Assembly (NCBI GenBank): GCA_950022295.1
Contig: OX465597.1
Coordinates: forward strand, 397,611,016 to 397,675,015
Source of the DNA: Bromus sterilis
Lineage: Eukaryota > Streptophyta > Magnoliopsida > Poales > Poaceae
Reading direction: 5' to 3'
Length of the DNA stretch: 64,000 nt
Below the pieces are notes generated by a model that had not been told where the DNA came from, did not search any database, and saw only the letters and a list, made by a program, of their open reading frames with translations. This document shows, piece by piece, positions 1 through 12,307 of this stretch. How positions within the stretch are numbered: position 1 is the first letter of the stretch; the number at the start of each line of letters is the position of its first letter. The position numbers were made by a program, and so were the translations under genes.

Positions 1-3000
1 GGGACTATGCTAACTTAGCCAACGTCGAGCTTCACGAAGGTGACTCCATCGGGGTCCGGTTCTTATCTAAAACATAGAATAAGAAAACGTGAGTACAAAG
101 TCGTACTCAGCAAGACTTACATCAGAACTAAACTACTCATGCTCAAGTATCAAGGTAAAGGGGGGTGGGGTTTCACTTGCAGAAATGCCAGCTTTGACTT
201 GGCTAATCCTGAACTACGAATACCAGACTTGAGGTAAGAAGCGTACACGAGTCCACTACATCTCCAACCAATACACCACTATGGTTACTTCCTCGACTTC
301 CCCACGAGGAGGCACACCATAGCACTCACGCTTATCTTGCGAGTTTTATAAGTATCCATTCAAGTTGTCTAATAATCAGGTACAGGTTCCAAGTAGTCCT
401 TAACCGCGGACGCGGCTATTCGAATAGTTTTGTTAACCTTGCAAGGGTGTAAGCTACACACACATGACCATCGGTTCCCGCCAGGTCTCGCCACCGTTCA
501 AGAGGTGACAGCGAGGATGTTCACCACGACACTTCGCTCACAACCGGTCTATTCCAGGAGTCGACTATCTGAGTTTGCCTCCGCTCGAGAGCCCGGCCGG
601 ATCAACGAAACGGACTCAAAAAATGTAGGTGACCGAGACGCCACCTCTGGCAGATGGTTTTCCTGCCTCACAGGTGCACCCACATGTCTATATGATGCAA
701 CCAGTTCCTTCGTTCTTTTTCTATGCACATGTCAAATGGAAAGCCCGAACTAATGTGACTCCTGGACGTCGACACGGATCAAGGTACTAGGCCGAGAGGG
801 GTCAGTGAGCCCAATGTGTGGTTGTACTCTTTGTCTTGGATTACCATACAAGAACTCGATGCCTAAGGCAGTGTTCAACGAGACAACCCACTGTGTACTC
901 CTACACAGCCTCTCATCGTTCACCTTGTATTAGGGTGGATTCACCGACACAGTTTCACTTTCATCAACACCATGTTCACCATCATCCCGACTCACATCAA
1001 AAGCAACCTCATGTAACACTAAGCATGCAATAAGCTGTAACAGTTGCAGGGGCTTCATGATATCATACAACTCCTATGTCAGCTAGGATTGTGGTTTTCT
1101 TAATACTGTGACAAGATGATAGGCCATGCATCGGATATGGGTTCAACTATGCGGTAGAGTCGATACAAAGTGATCTCCTAAACATGCATAAGCGAGACTG
1201 AGAGGGAATTGGGATTTTATAGACATGATCAATGGGGTTTGCTTGCCTTGCTGACAAGGTTCGACAACGGTGTCTTCAACGAAGGGGGTGGCCTCCGGTT
1301 CCGGTTGCACGTCTATCGAGCAAACAATCAAACAAGGTATAAGTATAATTGCAATGCATCAAACACATGATCAATATTGAAATGGTGATGTTCTTGGTCA
1401 CAATGTGGGTACTATTCCATTTAAAAGAAGTCAAATGCAAAGTCATTTGCAAATGTGCTTCAAATTTGAATTTTTTTTAAAAACCATATGGATGTTTTGC
1501 ACTGTTCACCCAATTTTAATTGGTCAAACATGAAAACAGAGCCCATATTCATAATCCTTGGATTTTTCTGATATTTTTAGACATATTATTTGCTATATTT
1601 GGAGTTCATATGAATTAGTTATGAATTTCCCAAGTTTAAATGATTTTCTGAAATTTTATGGATTAAATAAATTCTCTGGAAAAAAGTTTATTGCGTCAGC
1701 CTGACGTGGGGGTGACGTCAGGGGGGGGGTTGACCAGTGGGTCCACCCTGTCAGCCTCAGTGGGTGTTAACCCGGTGTGATTAGATTAACAGAGGGGTTA
1801 GGGGGGGGTTGGCCCACATGTCATGGACTCAAGGGGGGGGGGTTAAGAGGTGTTTAAGGGGGGCTAATGGCGCCGTCGCCGGAGTGTGGCCGGAGCTTTG
1901 CCGGAGTTGGGATTCGGGAACGGGGGGTGGCGTGGGTGGCCTGGGCGCGTAGCCCGCAACCTCGCGCACTCGTTCAAGCCATCTGGGCAACGAAGAGGGG
2001 CCTTGGGCCACGGCCAGGTCGAAGACGACGGCGGCCGGAGCACTGGAGCGGGCGGTTCTACGCTACGGGCCACGGCGAGAGGCGCGGAGGAGCTGGGGCG
2101 AACGGGGAGCTCACCCTGGTGCTAGTGGAGCCGTCGGGGAGGCCGGAGGGTGGCTGGACGGAGGAGAATCGCTCGCCGGCGTCCACTGTGCCCGGCGGTG
2201 GCTCGATGAAGAGGACGTCGTCGCCGTTGGCTCCTGATCCGAATTGAAGGCGCCGCTCGATGAAGTCGATGCCGGGGAGCCTCGTGGACAACTTGCGGCG
2301 TCCAAAGGGGCACGGTGGCCACGAGCTCTACGGCGGCGTGCTCCGCTAGGGCTACGGGTCGGCTCGGTTCTCGCCGGGGAGGAAGAAGGAAGGCCAGGGA
2401 GAAGGGGGAAATGACCTGGGGCATTCCAGGCTGCCACGGGGAGGAGAAGGAGGTCAGGGGGAAGCAGGAGGTGGCGTCGGCGCCCTGGGCATGGCCGCCA
2501 CGCACCTCTGTGCTTGCCTGTCCAGGGAAGAAGACGACCATGCCCTTGTGGGCTGGGCTGGTCCCCTGGGCCAGGCTGGGCCTCTTTCTTTTTTTCTAAT
2601 TTTTCTTTTAATTCTCTTCTGCTTTTCTTTTTCTGTAATTATGTTTTGCCTAGAAATAAATAGCTAGGCATTTTTGTTAAATGCCCAAATACTTTTAAAA
2701 ATCCTATATGACCAGTAGCTAGTCACACAAGGAATTTGGGCATTTTTGAAATTCAATATATTTTGAATTTCAATCCAAATAGGGTTATTTTAATTTCCAA
2801 AGCCACTGTTTGAATATTAGAAAATTCCAGGTGCATGGGATTGATCCCAAACCACTTTTAAAATGATCAGCATCATTTATAGGAATTTTCCAAATGTTCA
2901 AAAGATTTTTGGAAAAAGATTTTTATCTGGCCATTTATTTAAATTCCTCAGGGCTTTTCTGTTCCCCATTTTTTATTTTCTTTTTGAATTTTTGCATGAT

Positions 3001-3047
3001 GCAAAGGCACAACAACCCTAGCACTTACCCTAGTTGGGGTTCTGACA
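1..3047. mobile_element. Right-hand part of a large LTR, cut by the window edge
   Basis: This stretch shares a layout with the 4.66 kb solo LTR at 58960-63621. Both have a CGGCTATTCGAATAG segment (about 414 here, about 59785 there), followed by AT-rich blocks, a GC-rich block and a final AT-rich block. It ends in TTCTGACA at 3047, directly against internal sequence of the minus-strand Copia-type element, so it appears to be inserted in that element. ACTAG at 3048-3052 would be the right copy of its target duplication; the left copy lies outside the window. Open frames in the GC-rich block (1.83-2.6 kb) overlap on both strands and look like composition effects. LTRs over 4 kb resemble the Sukkula/LARD type of barley; that family name is an inference. 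Confidence 0.6.
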
Positions 3048-3591
3048 ACTAGATTCTCAATGCTTAACTTCATTCATCTTCATTTATAAAAGATTCAAAT
3101 AATCATTAATACCAAATACACCATTCTTAATATGTTATCCATATATGAGAATGTTTTCATGCTCCCACTCAAATATGTCATGCACATATTAAGTTTAGGA
3201 TAACACTCACATAGCTCCACTCAAATATCTTAGTCACATATAAGGTAAGGATAGCATCCATATAGCTCCTACTCAAATATGTCAGACACATATCAGACTA
3301 AGATAATACTCCCATACCTCCCACTCAAAATATGTCGTCCACATATTAAGTTTAGGAAACTATTCAGCTCCCACTCATTTTCATGCGAACATATGTTTCT
3401 CAATATTTTGGCTAAGTCCAAAATCCTTTGATCATCCATCAAATTGAGAATTCAGGTTACGAGACACTAGTATCCATATGTTTTCAAAACCTTCTTGTTG
3501 TACCAATTACAACACTTCTTCAAACGCATGATTTTAGGAAGTCATGGTATTGATAACAATTTGGATCAATCGTAGTGAATATCCCATTGAA

Positions 3592-4172
3592 TCAAACATC
3601 GCTACTTATTGTAGTCAACCTTTTGAATTCTTCATAAACATACTTTATGACAAATCGATCTTGATGTCTTCTTTGATTTTCACATTTATTCCTTATAACT
3701 TCAAAGTTATTGAGAATATCAAATAAACTCCTTACTCGATAAGATTCAAGTAATTTTAAATGTGATTCAATATGGGATTTCATGACTCATAGTCATATCT
3801 CGTACATAGCTCCACCATCACTTCTTTGTAGTTCATAGGTATGTCTTGTTCCATTAACTTGACAAGTGAATCATGAATATTATTTTTCACAAGGGCAAAT
3901 ATGTATTCTTGAATCCTACTTTGTTCAGTAAAAGCTTCCATTGAAACATCATGATCATTTATCATTAGTTTCTCCTCTAATTGTAGAGCTTTGCTTCCGG
4001 AACATATTCCTTTGCGCTACTCTGATATTTGGAGGCAAGGTCAATCACCTTGGTTGAACTTTCACTTTTCTTCCATTAACACATTCATCAAGAACATTTC
4101 TTGATAAACACCAAAACACTTAGCAACACAAGTTTTGCTCTTTTGGTTCTAGTTGTGGAAGATGCATCCATA
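3592..4172 (-). pseudogene. Decayed coding fragment inside the Copia-type element
   Basis: A start codon near 4172 on the minus strand opens a frame that soon meets a stop. Further frames at 3780-3965 and 3592-3783 continue in the same direction. The longest piece carries a QDIPMNYKEV segment and is charged and soluble, with no membrane segment. Its position after the leader of an LTR element suggests a gag-like or accessory protein, but no gag, zinc-knuckle or protease motif can be recognised. Frameshifts and stops make a product unlikely. Confidence 0.35.
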
Positions 4173-4556
4173 GTTGTCTAAGGATACACTACAAAGATAA
4201 TTTATCATATAAATCACACTTCGTAGAAACCACAACACACCATAACTTATATAGTGTTGGTTTCCACGAACTCAGATGGTTCCCTATACTGAAGTGAGTG
4301 TTTGCATATTAAATTAATAACTCCAAACAATAATAACGTAACTTGGAAAGAGATAACTTAGACCATACATTATTCAATATAGTATGATTATAATGTTCAG
4401 GCACATCAACAATATTCAAGTATCTCAAAATTTCATCGAACCATTCATGACTTAAACGGTAGTGTCATTATTAAGTTTGGATAATTTTTGGCATTACAAT
4501 ATTTCTTATAAATGATCAAACTACTATCATCAATATAAGAATAACTCATTCATAAT

Positions 4557-6139
4557 TGATGTCTACGCACGCTTCTATTCTTGTAGACTACGTTGGGCCT
4601 CCAAGCGCAGAGGTTTGTAGGACAGCAGCAATTTCCCTCAAGTGGATGACCTAAGGTTTATCGAACTCAAGGAAGTAGAGGTTGAAGATGGTCTCTCTCA
4701 AGCAACCCTGCAATTAAGATACAAGAAGTCTCTTGTGTCCCCAACACACCTAATACAACTAGGATTTGTATAGGTGCACTAGTTCGGCGAAGAGATGGTA
4801 AAATATGGGTGATAGGTGTGGCAAAACAAAGTAATATAAATCTGTAATAAAAAGTGCAGCAAGCAAACATGTGAAAAAATTGAGCACAAACGGTGTAACA
4901 ATGGTGGAAACAACTCCTAGGCTTCATACTTTCACTAGTGGCAACTCTCAACAACATTAACATAGTGTAATCACATGATATTTCTCATAAAACATGCAAT
5001 GGAGACGCACTCGGAGGTCATTCCTTTGTGGTCAAGAGAGTACGAGAATTATGTAGGGCTACAAAAGCTCACCTCAAGTTCGTACTTCTCAATCTATGGA
5101 TTTCCCAATGTCACCGCGGCCATCCAAATAGAGTACCACACTCACCACAACATATCTCATGGATAGTCAAAGACAAGCACCAAGAGACTCTCAATCTTCA
5201 ATAACCACACAAAAGAGGAAATCCCTCATGAAAATATTCTTCTAATCCATGTCCAATAGACCGCTGTCACCTTGGTCTCGGGGATTATACTAGATAAATA
5301 CAAGTGATTACATCAATCCAATACATAGAGGAAGGGGAAATATCATGGGATCACCCTAGATTAACATAGCCTATGATCACAACGAAGATCACATCATGGG
5401 AGAGAGAATTGACCACATAGCTACTGGTAGAAACCTTATCCCGGAGGAGGAACTAAGACATGGTGAGAGAGAGATAGTTGTTGATGGAGAGTTGCATCCC
5501 GGGGGAGATGAAGGAGGCGGCGGCGACGGAGGCGCCCACGGCCACGGCGGTGGCCACGGCCCTTGGGGGCAGCGGTCGTTGGCCCCCTTCTTCTTCCTTG
5601 AAGATGGTTCTGCTGTGGAGATTGTTCTCCCCCTCAACACGGCTGCCAAGGGGGAGGAAATTTCGTGGTGCCCTTTGACCTACGTTTCCTCTCTTTATAT
5701 AGACTCTCGGATTCCCGTCATCCAAATTACGTCGTCGGTATTTCGGGGCTCCAGGGAGCATCTGAACTCCGATTGGGCCAAATTTTATGTCTAGATCTAC
5801 TGGAAAAAAAAATCCGTATAACTTCGTAGTTTTGAGTTTTTACGTTTGAGGCCGTATTCTAGCGTTTCCGAGGCGATCTTTAAAACCTGTCTGGTGGGGA
5901 CAGATTTCGGGAGAGTTAGAGTCCAACTCCTACAAGACTTCTTTTTGTGATTTTTCCTTTATCCAAGTAATTTCTATACATAAAGTACAAAAACAAGAAC
6001 GTGTGCACTCTTGCAACCATTAATAGGTTAGCTCCAAAATATGTTATAAAAAGATATGAAAGTGTATCAAAAGCATAGCAATATCACACAAAACATGCAT
6101 GGAGCAAGCAGAAATTATAGATACGTTTGGGACGTATCA
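4557..6139 (-). mobile_element. Solo LTR of the TGATACGTC...CATCA family
   Basis: Read on the minus strand, the element starts TGATACGTCCCAAACG (6139) and ends GTAGACATCA (4557), giving 1583 bp bounded by TG and CA. The flanks are ATAAT at 4552-4556 and ATAAC at 6140-6144, a 5-bp target duplication with one mismatch. Copia-type internal sequence continues on both sides, so this is a solo LTR left by recombination. The LTR 3' part has the Triticeae signature ending AGGCCCAACGTAGTC...ACATCA. GC-rich frames at 5389-5794 are incidental. Confidence 0.8.
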
Positions 6140-8040
6140 ATAACCGTAACGTGACAATAAAAGATATCATTCATAAAAGGAGAACAACTGGCTTGTTTCT
6201 CACTAATATGAATAATTGTCTTCGCGAGATGCAAGACACACTAATAATGTTCACATTCAAATGATCATAAATTTATTCATATAATTACTCAAATTATAGA
6301 TGTAGAGAGAGAGTGTTGTTGACCATCAACTATCCTGATCATCGTCAGCACACATTGTCACCTCATCCCTTCCAAGACAGTCTATAAGCAGTAAGGTCAA
6401 GCATCGAATACTTAATCAACCACGATTAGTGTTTTGTGGGGAAAGACATTTATAACTTGTATATCAAATATACTTTCTCCATCAATGACTATTCCTTCAT
6501 TGGTTCTACCTTTAAAGTTCACAACTTTAACCTTGACCTCATGATAGGTGAACGATTCTCCTTCATGACATAGTCTAGACATGGTCTTTGTAGCTGGGAG
6601 GAAGCGGATGCCACTTCCCAGTTATCATAAAATAATCAGTCATCTAGTAGTCCAAGTTATACACAAGGTGTTCATGTATCTTATACATTCTCCATGTGAA
6701 TTTCTCAGCAGGTTGTTCCTTCCACCATAGTTGAAAGAAACCCCGTCCATATACTCATATTCCATTTTTCTGATTTGTGACTTAGTGCTTTCAAGTCCAC
6801 CTAGCACGTCATACGTGTTGGTTCCCTTAACATGCATTCACAATTCAGATTCCATAGAATGAAGTATGGTGTATTGGACAGTCATTCATAAGTGACAGTG
6901 AGTACGATACTCATCATCATCTTCCTTAATTATGGAGTTATCTGGTGTATCTCCTAGCAGTTCTCGTATTACGTTTAGTAAGTCATTACTAATGAGTATG
7001 TCTCTAACGGTGTTGGTAACAATCAATGAAGTAAGACTCATTTTCCTTAAGTTCTATATCACATTAAAATGGTCATAGTTATAAACATTTGGTATGACAT
7101 TATCTACAATGATATTTGCTAAGACATGAAGATTAAGTTCATAATAGGAGTTCATGTTTTAAAAAAATTCTGGAACTCCCACTCAGACAAACATCCCTCA
7201 TAGTTTATTCTAAGTGATTACACGATCCTTGAGAACTATACCTCCCACGTGTGACACGACCATCAGTACATTCTCAAGGTAGGCCATCATGCCAATCACA
7301 TCATCTATGCGACTCATGCTCTACCTTTCGGTCTCTTGTGTCCCGAGGGCATATCTGCATATGCCATGCTCGCCACAATAACCTTAGTGATTATATGTTG
7401 CGTATGCAAGGCCATGTTTCTGGACATGCTAGGCTTGCTCCATCCATCTCTTGTGAACGTAAAAATGTTCGACACTCGTGTGACACGTGATGCCTCCATA
7501 ATGATGAACTTTCCAGATGGTGCTTCACTAAGGAAGGGCACTTTGTTGGATTAGTGAGGGATCATCCTATATTGCTACCATCGTATATCTAACATATTAG
7601 CAAAACATGATGCAATAATATAAATCATACATGCTATGATTCCCCCCGACATGCAAATTAAAGTTGAAAACGCCTTTCTACTTTATCTTTTGCAAGTTTT
7701 ACGTGGCTGCTAGGGGTTTCGAGAAAAGAACCGTTTCTATCCTACGAAAACAAGCCACAACACCAATCCTGCAATTGTCTCTATTACACCCCTGTCGGGG
7801 CCCTCCGTTGCAAACGTCTTCGCAAAGCTAATGTTAGAGAGACAGACACCCCCAGCCACTTATATGGTACAAGCCATATGTCAAGCGTGGAACCAGTCTC
7901 GCGTAAACGCGTAAGGTTGCTCGGGGCCGCTTCATCAGGACATGTCGCAATGCTAAACGAGTACATGTGGGAGGGTAACAATCGGAGAATTGATGCCACA
8001 TACTAGATGTGTTCTATCCGTACAATACAACTACGCATAG

Positions 8041-8057
8041 CCTTGCTCATGATACCA
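8041..8057 (-). other. Primer-binding site, tRNA-Met type, of the minus-strand Copia
   Basis: The minus strand reads TGGTATCATGAGCAAGG one base after the LTR end. It matches the Copia consensus TGGTATCA.GAGC apart from an extra base. This fixes the orientation of the element and the LTR/internal boundary. Confidence 0.75.
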
Positions 8058-8058
8058 C

Positions 8059-9834
8059 TGTTGGGGTTCGGGGGCAGAAAACACAAAACTTTCATAACCT
8101 ACGATACCCAATCCCAAGACATGTGCTATGGCGATGCAAGTAAGGGATGGAAATAGGTCACATACCAGTATGTAGTCCGTTAAGCGAGAAACGTTCCTGC
8201 GTGAACGTGGTTGATGTAGTCGTACCGGCAATCCCCGATGCCGCGCAGCTCCATGATGACTCCGATAGCCACCCGGTCCTTGAGACCGATGACGGGATTA
8301 CGTCCCCGTCGGAACGTTGTCGGTGAAGACGCCGCGATACGGCCACGACGATGAAGTAGCGCCACAAGTGTAGCGCCTCGCAGGATTACACACATACGGT
8401 GTACCCGACGTCCCTCCGGGCTCCGAACCAGAAGAGCAGCGGAAAGAAGATGGATTTGAATCCCGATTCTAGCAGCACGACGGCGTGCGTATGGTGGATA
8501 AATACCCAACCCAGTGCAGACTCCAAACAAGGGAAGTTCGCTCACAGGAGAGAGAGGAGGAAGAGAGATGAGAAACTTGTCTCAAATTGGATGTGAAGAA
8601 AAGGGCACCCTACCCCTCCTTATATAGGCCAAGGAGGGGGGCAACCTCCCCTCAACTTCCCATGTGGGACTAATGCCAAGGGGAGGGGAGGTAAAATGCG
8701 CCTAGGGGGGCATGGGCCCCTTCATGGCGCCATGGCCCACGGGGGGAGACTCCCTCTTCCCCAAATGGGCCATATGAGGCCCATGTGCCTTTTAATTCAT
8801 TATTTAACTATTTAAATCATAATTTTAATATTTAATTCATTAATTAAATACTAAAAAATATTTAAATAAAATTTTGAACAATTCAAAATCTCCAGAAACA
8901 TTTATGGTCTCCACCGGAAACAATTCCGGTATTCTCTCTTATTTCTCCGGTGATCTTGAATCTATCCTTAATGCGTCGAATACCCTTAAGTGTGACACCC
9001 TACGGTCCGGGAAACAACAGACATGATCGAGACAATCTCATTGATCAATGACTAATCAATTGGACCTGGTTACAATCCTTGATAGCCCCTGCGCTTCCAT
9101 CGAATGAAACTTCATCGCTGTTGGATCCGTTTAACGTTGTGCATTATACCTTTGTCCTATGGTACTTTGCTTGTCCGAGGTTTGATCATTGGTATCCAAT
9201 ATACCTAGTTCATCCTCGTTATCGACAAACATGTTTACTCGTTCCCGTGATATTACAACCCCCGTGACCTAGTCACATGATTGCAATCTTTATGATGTAA
9301 TATCACCGAGTGGGCCCAGAGTACCTATCCGTCACTCGGATGGACAAATCCCACTTTGATCTATTTGCATACTCATTAACGTATCTATTCGGAATACCCA
9401 AAGTGCTCCTTTATGGCCAGCATATTTCAGTCAGGCGGTGGGTTACAAATCAAAGCATCCTCATAGATAGTAATTACGTATGATCATTACGGTCAAAGGA
9501 TCCGGGGTCACTACGTTGTAGTTATCGCAATGTTGAACTTATGTAACTCGATCACATTGCAACACTTCTGGTGGGTGTGTGTCCAACATATCATTCTCCC
9601 AATGACATGACCCCATTGTCAATAGGCTATTATGTCCTCATGATCAGGAAACCTTGATCATCCGATTGACAGTGGACTAGTATACTAGAGTTAACTAGGG
9701 ACCTGGTTGTTTTATACCACACGTGTATTAATGTTTCCGCTTAATACAGTTATAGCACAGTATAAAACGTGTTATGAACTTATGAAATATGCTAATAAAC
9801 ATATTTTATTTGCCTCTAGGGCACATTCCCAACA
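8059..9834 (-). mobile_element. 5' LTR of a Copia-type element (1776 bp)
   Basis: On the minus strand it begins TGTTGGGAATGTGCCCTAGAGG (9834 side) and ends in CCCAACA, just before the primer site. The length and the start TGTTGG...GCCCTAGAGGC resemble BARE/Angela/WIS-type Triticeae Copia LTRs. The same family lies in the opposite orientation at 57832-64000, which confirms the boundary. Its junction at 9834/9835 is exactly one base inside the start of the next LTR. Confidence 0.85.
8618..8626 (-). promoter_or_regulatory. TATA box of the Copia LTR
   Basis: The minus strand reads TATATAAGG between a GGCC segment and AGGGGTAGGG. The same nine bases stand at the equivalent place in the other copy of this LTR (63719-63727). 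Conservation between the two copies supports it as the U3 core promoter. Confidence 0.65.
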
Positions 9835-11456
9835 GATACGTCCCAAACGTATCTATAATTTCTGCTTGCTCCATGCATGTTTTGTGTGATATTGCTATGA
9901 TCTAGATACACTTTCATATACTTTTGCTCATGTTTGGACTAACCTATTAACTCAGTGGACCACAGTGCCAGTTCCTATTTTCTGATGTTTTTCTATTCCA
10001 GGTTTCCCCCATATTAAAAATGCTCCAAAAATTCGGGAAAATCGGATAAAAAATCAGCGCAACGGAACCTTCCGGAATCATCAAAGTGGGGCTAGAGGGC
10101 CACCACCAGGGACCCAGGAGGCCACTTGGCGCGGGCTAGGGCTTGGTCGCGACAGGGCGGCGCCTGGACCCCTGGTGGCCCCCCTGCCTGTCCCCCTTCG
10201 TCTATTTATTCCCCGTGACACGAAACCTCCGAAGACAGAACCCTTTTTTGCGATCTCGCCTCTGTTCCGCCACCGCCGCGCTTCCAAGATTGGGAGCACC
10301 AGCAGACCTCTTCCCGGCACCCTGCCGGAGGGAGGATTGACCTCCGGGAGCTTCCCCTCCATCATGGACGCTTCTCGGATGTGCCGTGAGTAGTTTCCCT
10401 TTGACCATGGGTCGGTGATCAGTAGCTACGTGATGTTCTCCTCCCCTCTTTGTTATTCATGGTTTAGTCCTTGTGACCTGCCCTACATGATCAAGGCACA
10501 TATGTAATTTTCTGTTGTTGCTATGCTGAGTTTGCTGGGATCTGATGGATTATGAGACTATGTTCAGATTGTGATAGAGTAATATATTTGGTTCTTATCT
10601 TTTATATTTTCGTTCCTAAGTAATTCTTGCATGTTCTGCATTGTTGTTTATTTCTTTGGCCAATTAGTAGGTAGTGACTCCAAGGGGGAATGCTCAATTG
10701 TGGGTTCATGCCCCCCGATGATACGCTTGACTGACAGAAACATGAGTCTAGGGGATGTGTTGTTGCCACAAGGGAGAAAACAACGGTGCTTGTAACCGCG
10801 GTTGCAACGATTTTTTTACTTTACGCAAGGTGCTTTTTAATGCAGTTGTCTGTTGCTTTGGGTTTACACTTTGGGTGGGGTTCGCAACTTAATACCAGCG
10901 AGATGTTCTGGATAGATATCTCAAGGTGGATGATTAGTAGTAGATGCAGTTGGATTTCGGTCTACTTATTTTGGCGTACCGCCCATGCTTTTGAGCCTCG
11001 TCCTTTCTTTGTAGCATAGTTAGCATTGCGGTGCGTTTTTAATCCTGTCAATTGCCCAGCTGTAATTTTTTACCCCGCAAAGCGTATTTATCGTCTTTTG
11101 GGAGAGAGACATCACTAGTGAACATCACGGGACCCCGGTAAATATTCTCATCACTGTTTACACGCTCTTTTATTTTCCTGCTTTTACTTTCTAGTTGCTA
11201 TCACCATTATCATTATTATCTGTTGCATTGATCCTTTGTGAACAGCAAGGCCGGAGAGATTGACAACCTCTCTGTACTCGTTGGCAAGAAAGGTTATTTC
11301 TGTTGTGTGCAGGTCCACATCAGTTGCGCCGTTGACACCTACTTATCATCTCCGGAGTCCTACTGGAGACAAACCTTGGTATCTTCACCGAGGGAAATTT
11401 GCCGCTATCCTACATCTCACCTTCCACTTGGGGTAACCAACAAGGAGAGAGTATCA
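9835..11456 (+). mobile_element. Left LTR of the Gypsy-type element
   Basis: It starts GATACGTCCCAAACG, lacking only the first T of the family start because a Copia element sits there. It aligns throughout with the solo LTR at 15782-17422, including the closing ACCTTCCACTTGGGGTAACC and the final ATCA at 11456. A TATA-like CTATTTATT (10202-10210), a splice-donor-like GTGAGT (10386) and a CAG acceptor-like site (11312) occur in that order. A TTGCGCCGTTGAC segment near 11324 resembles the tRNA-Asp primer site but lies inside the LTR. Confidence 0.7.
10364..10393 (+). other. Conserved nine-codon leader ORF in the LTR
   Basis: ATG opens a frame reading MDASRMCRE and stops at TAG 10391-10393. The related LTR at 15782-17422 has MDASRMRHE with a stop at the same place (16313-16342). 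The LTR at 14155 has MTSPLMCE (14658-14684). All three end at the GAGTA of the donor-like site. The ORF lies downstream of the TATA-like box, so it would sit in the transcript leader. Whether it is translated is unknown. Confidence 0.4.
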
Positions 11457-11458
11457 CC

Positions 11459-12307
11459 ATGTCGTTGGCGAGATTTTGTGATATAATAGGTGTGCCGAAC
11501 GTTAGACAGACGGCAAAGATGCCCACTCAGCCCTCCGGGCTGACGACTCTCTTCGACTCTCTTTGTAGCCAGGAGACGAGGGATATCCGACGTACAAAGA
11601 TTTCCAGCATCTTATTCCCCCACCTCAGGTATTTTGCGTATTTTATTGCTAGAGAGGTGTTGGCTCGTGAAAAAATGAGCAACGGTTCTGCACCAGATTT
11701 TGCTATCTAAGCGAACGCCCTCTCTGGGAGGAATGATTATAATGTGGGTGCCTTGATTGCTCGACGCCTTGCTATGAATGGTAATAAGGGAGATTTATTT
11801 GGTGGCGTTTACGCCACACTTATCCTTGAGTCTCTTAACGGCACCCCACACCTTGATGATGTTCCTTTTACTTACTCAAGTTTTGACCTTGCTGCCATGA
11901 AGAGGCACGGGTTCGTTACCAGGACTTCCGAGTTTGGTAACCTTATTTATATTTTGAGATTTGAAAAGACTATTATTCGAGAGATCCGTTTACCTGCACC
12001 ACTTTTGTTTGATTATACCCGCAGGAACGGATGGTCCTTCAATGATATCCAGTTCGACGAGTTCGTGGCCCAGTATCAGTCGCATAACCCCACGGCGGGG
12101 GTTGTGCCCGACGAGGAGGAGCATGGTGAGTTCCCACCTTTCCAGGGGGAGACTGTCACCCAGTTTGGTGAGGGATCTTCCTCTGCTTGGAGCGCGGACC
12201 CTTCTTCATGGGAGGACCCAAGGACTTCGGTGTACGCACCTGAAGTCCCATATGACTCTTGGACTTGCCCGTACCACCCCGGAGCAGGAAGCTCCTGGGT
12301 TCAGTAG
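11459..12307 (+). pseudogene. Broken single ORF of a Triticeae non-autonomous Gypsy element
   Basis: The frame opens with ATG at 11459, three bases after the LTR end, and runs in one frame to TAG at 12305-12307. A single in-frame TAA at 11708-11710 interrupts it. Without that stop it would encode about 282 residues. The first third carries LFDSLCSQETRDIRR and RYFAYFIAREVLA; the middle has GALIARRLAMN, DLFGGVYAT and RLPAPLLFDY; the C-terminus is acidic and rich in Pro, Ser, Trp and Tyr. No zinc knuckle, protease or polymerase motif is visible. The ARRL...GGVYA...LPAP arrangement recurs in annotated Triticeae repeat proteins and recalls Athila-type ORF1 proteins, but that relation is an inference. 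No primer site fits between the LTR and the start codon. Confidence 0.6.

Larger units (their letters stand above)
3048..8058 (-). mobile_element. Internal region of a minus-strand Copia-type, probably non-autonomous element
   Basis: Reading leftward from the LTR at 8059-9834, a tRNA-Met-like primer site comes first. It is followed by about 500 bases of leader and then several kilobases with only short broken frames. No integrase, reverse transcriptase or RNase H motif is visible, so the element is either non-autonomous or strongly decayed. A solo LTR (4557-6139) interrupts it. At 3047 it is cut by another LTR, and the rest must lie left of the window. Repeated CTCCCACTCAAATATGT-like segments fill 3140-3390. 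Confidence 0.6.

Noticed and set aside
1829..2599. Several overlapping frames on both strands
   Set aside because: Composition effect of the GC-rich part of a large LTR; no motif.
5389..5794. Frames with Gly/His/Pro-rich products
   Set aside because: They lie within the 1.58 kb solo LTR and match its GC-rich leader region.
7251..7554. Overlapping frames at the start of the minus-strand Copia internal region
   Set aside because: The minus-strand frame may be a gag start, but no gag motif is seen and it ends quickly; not listed as a gene.
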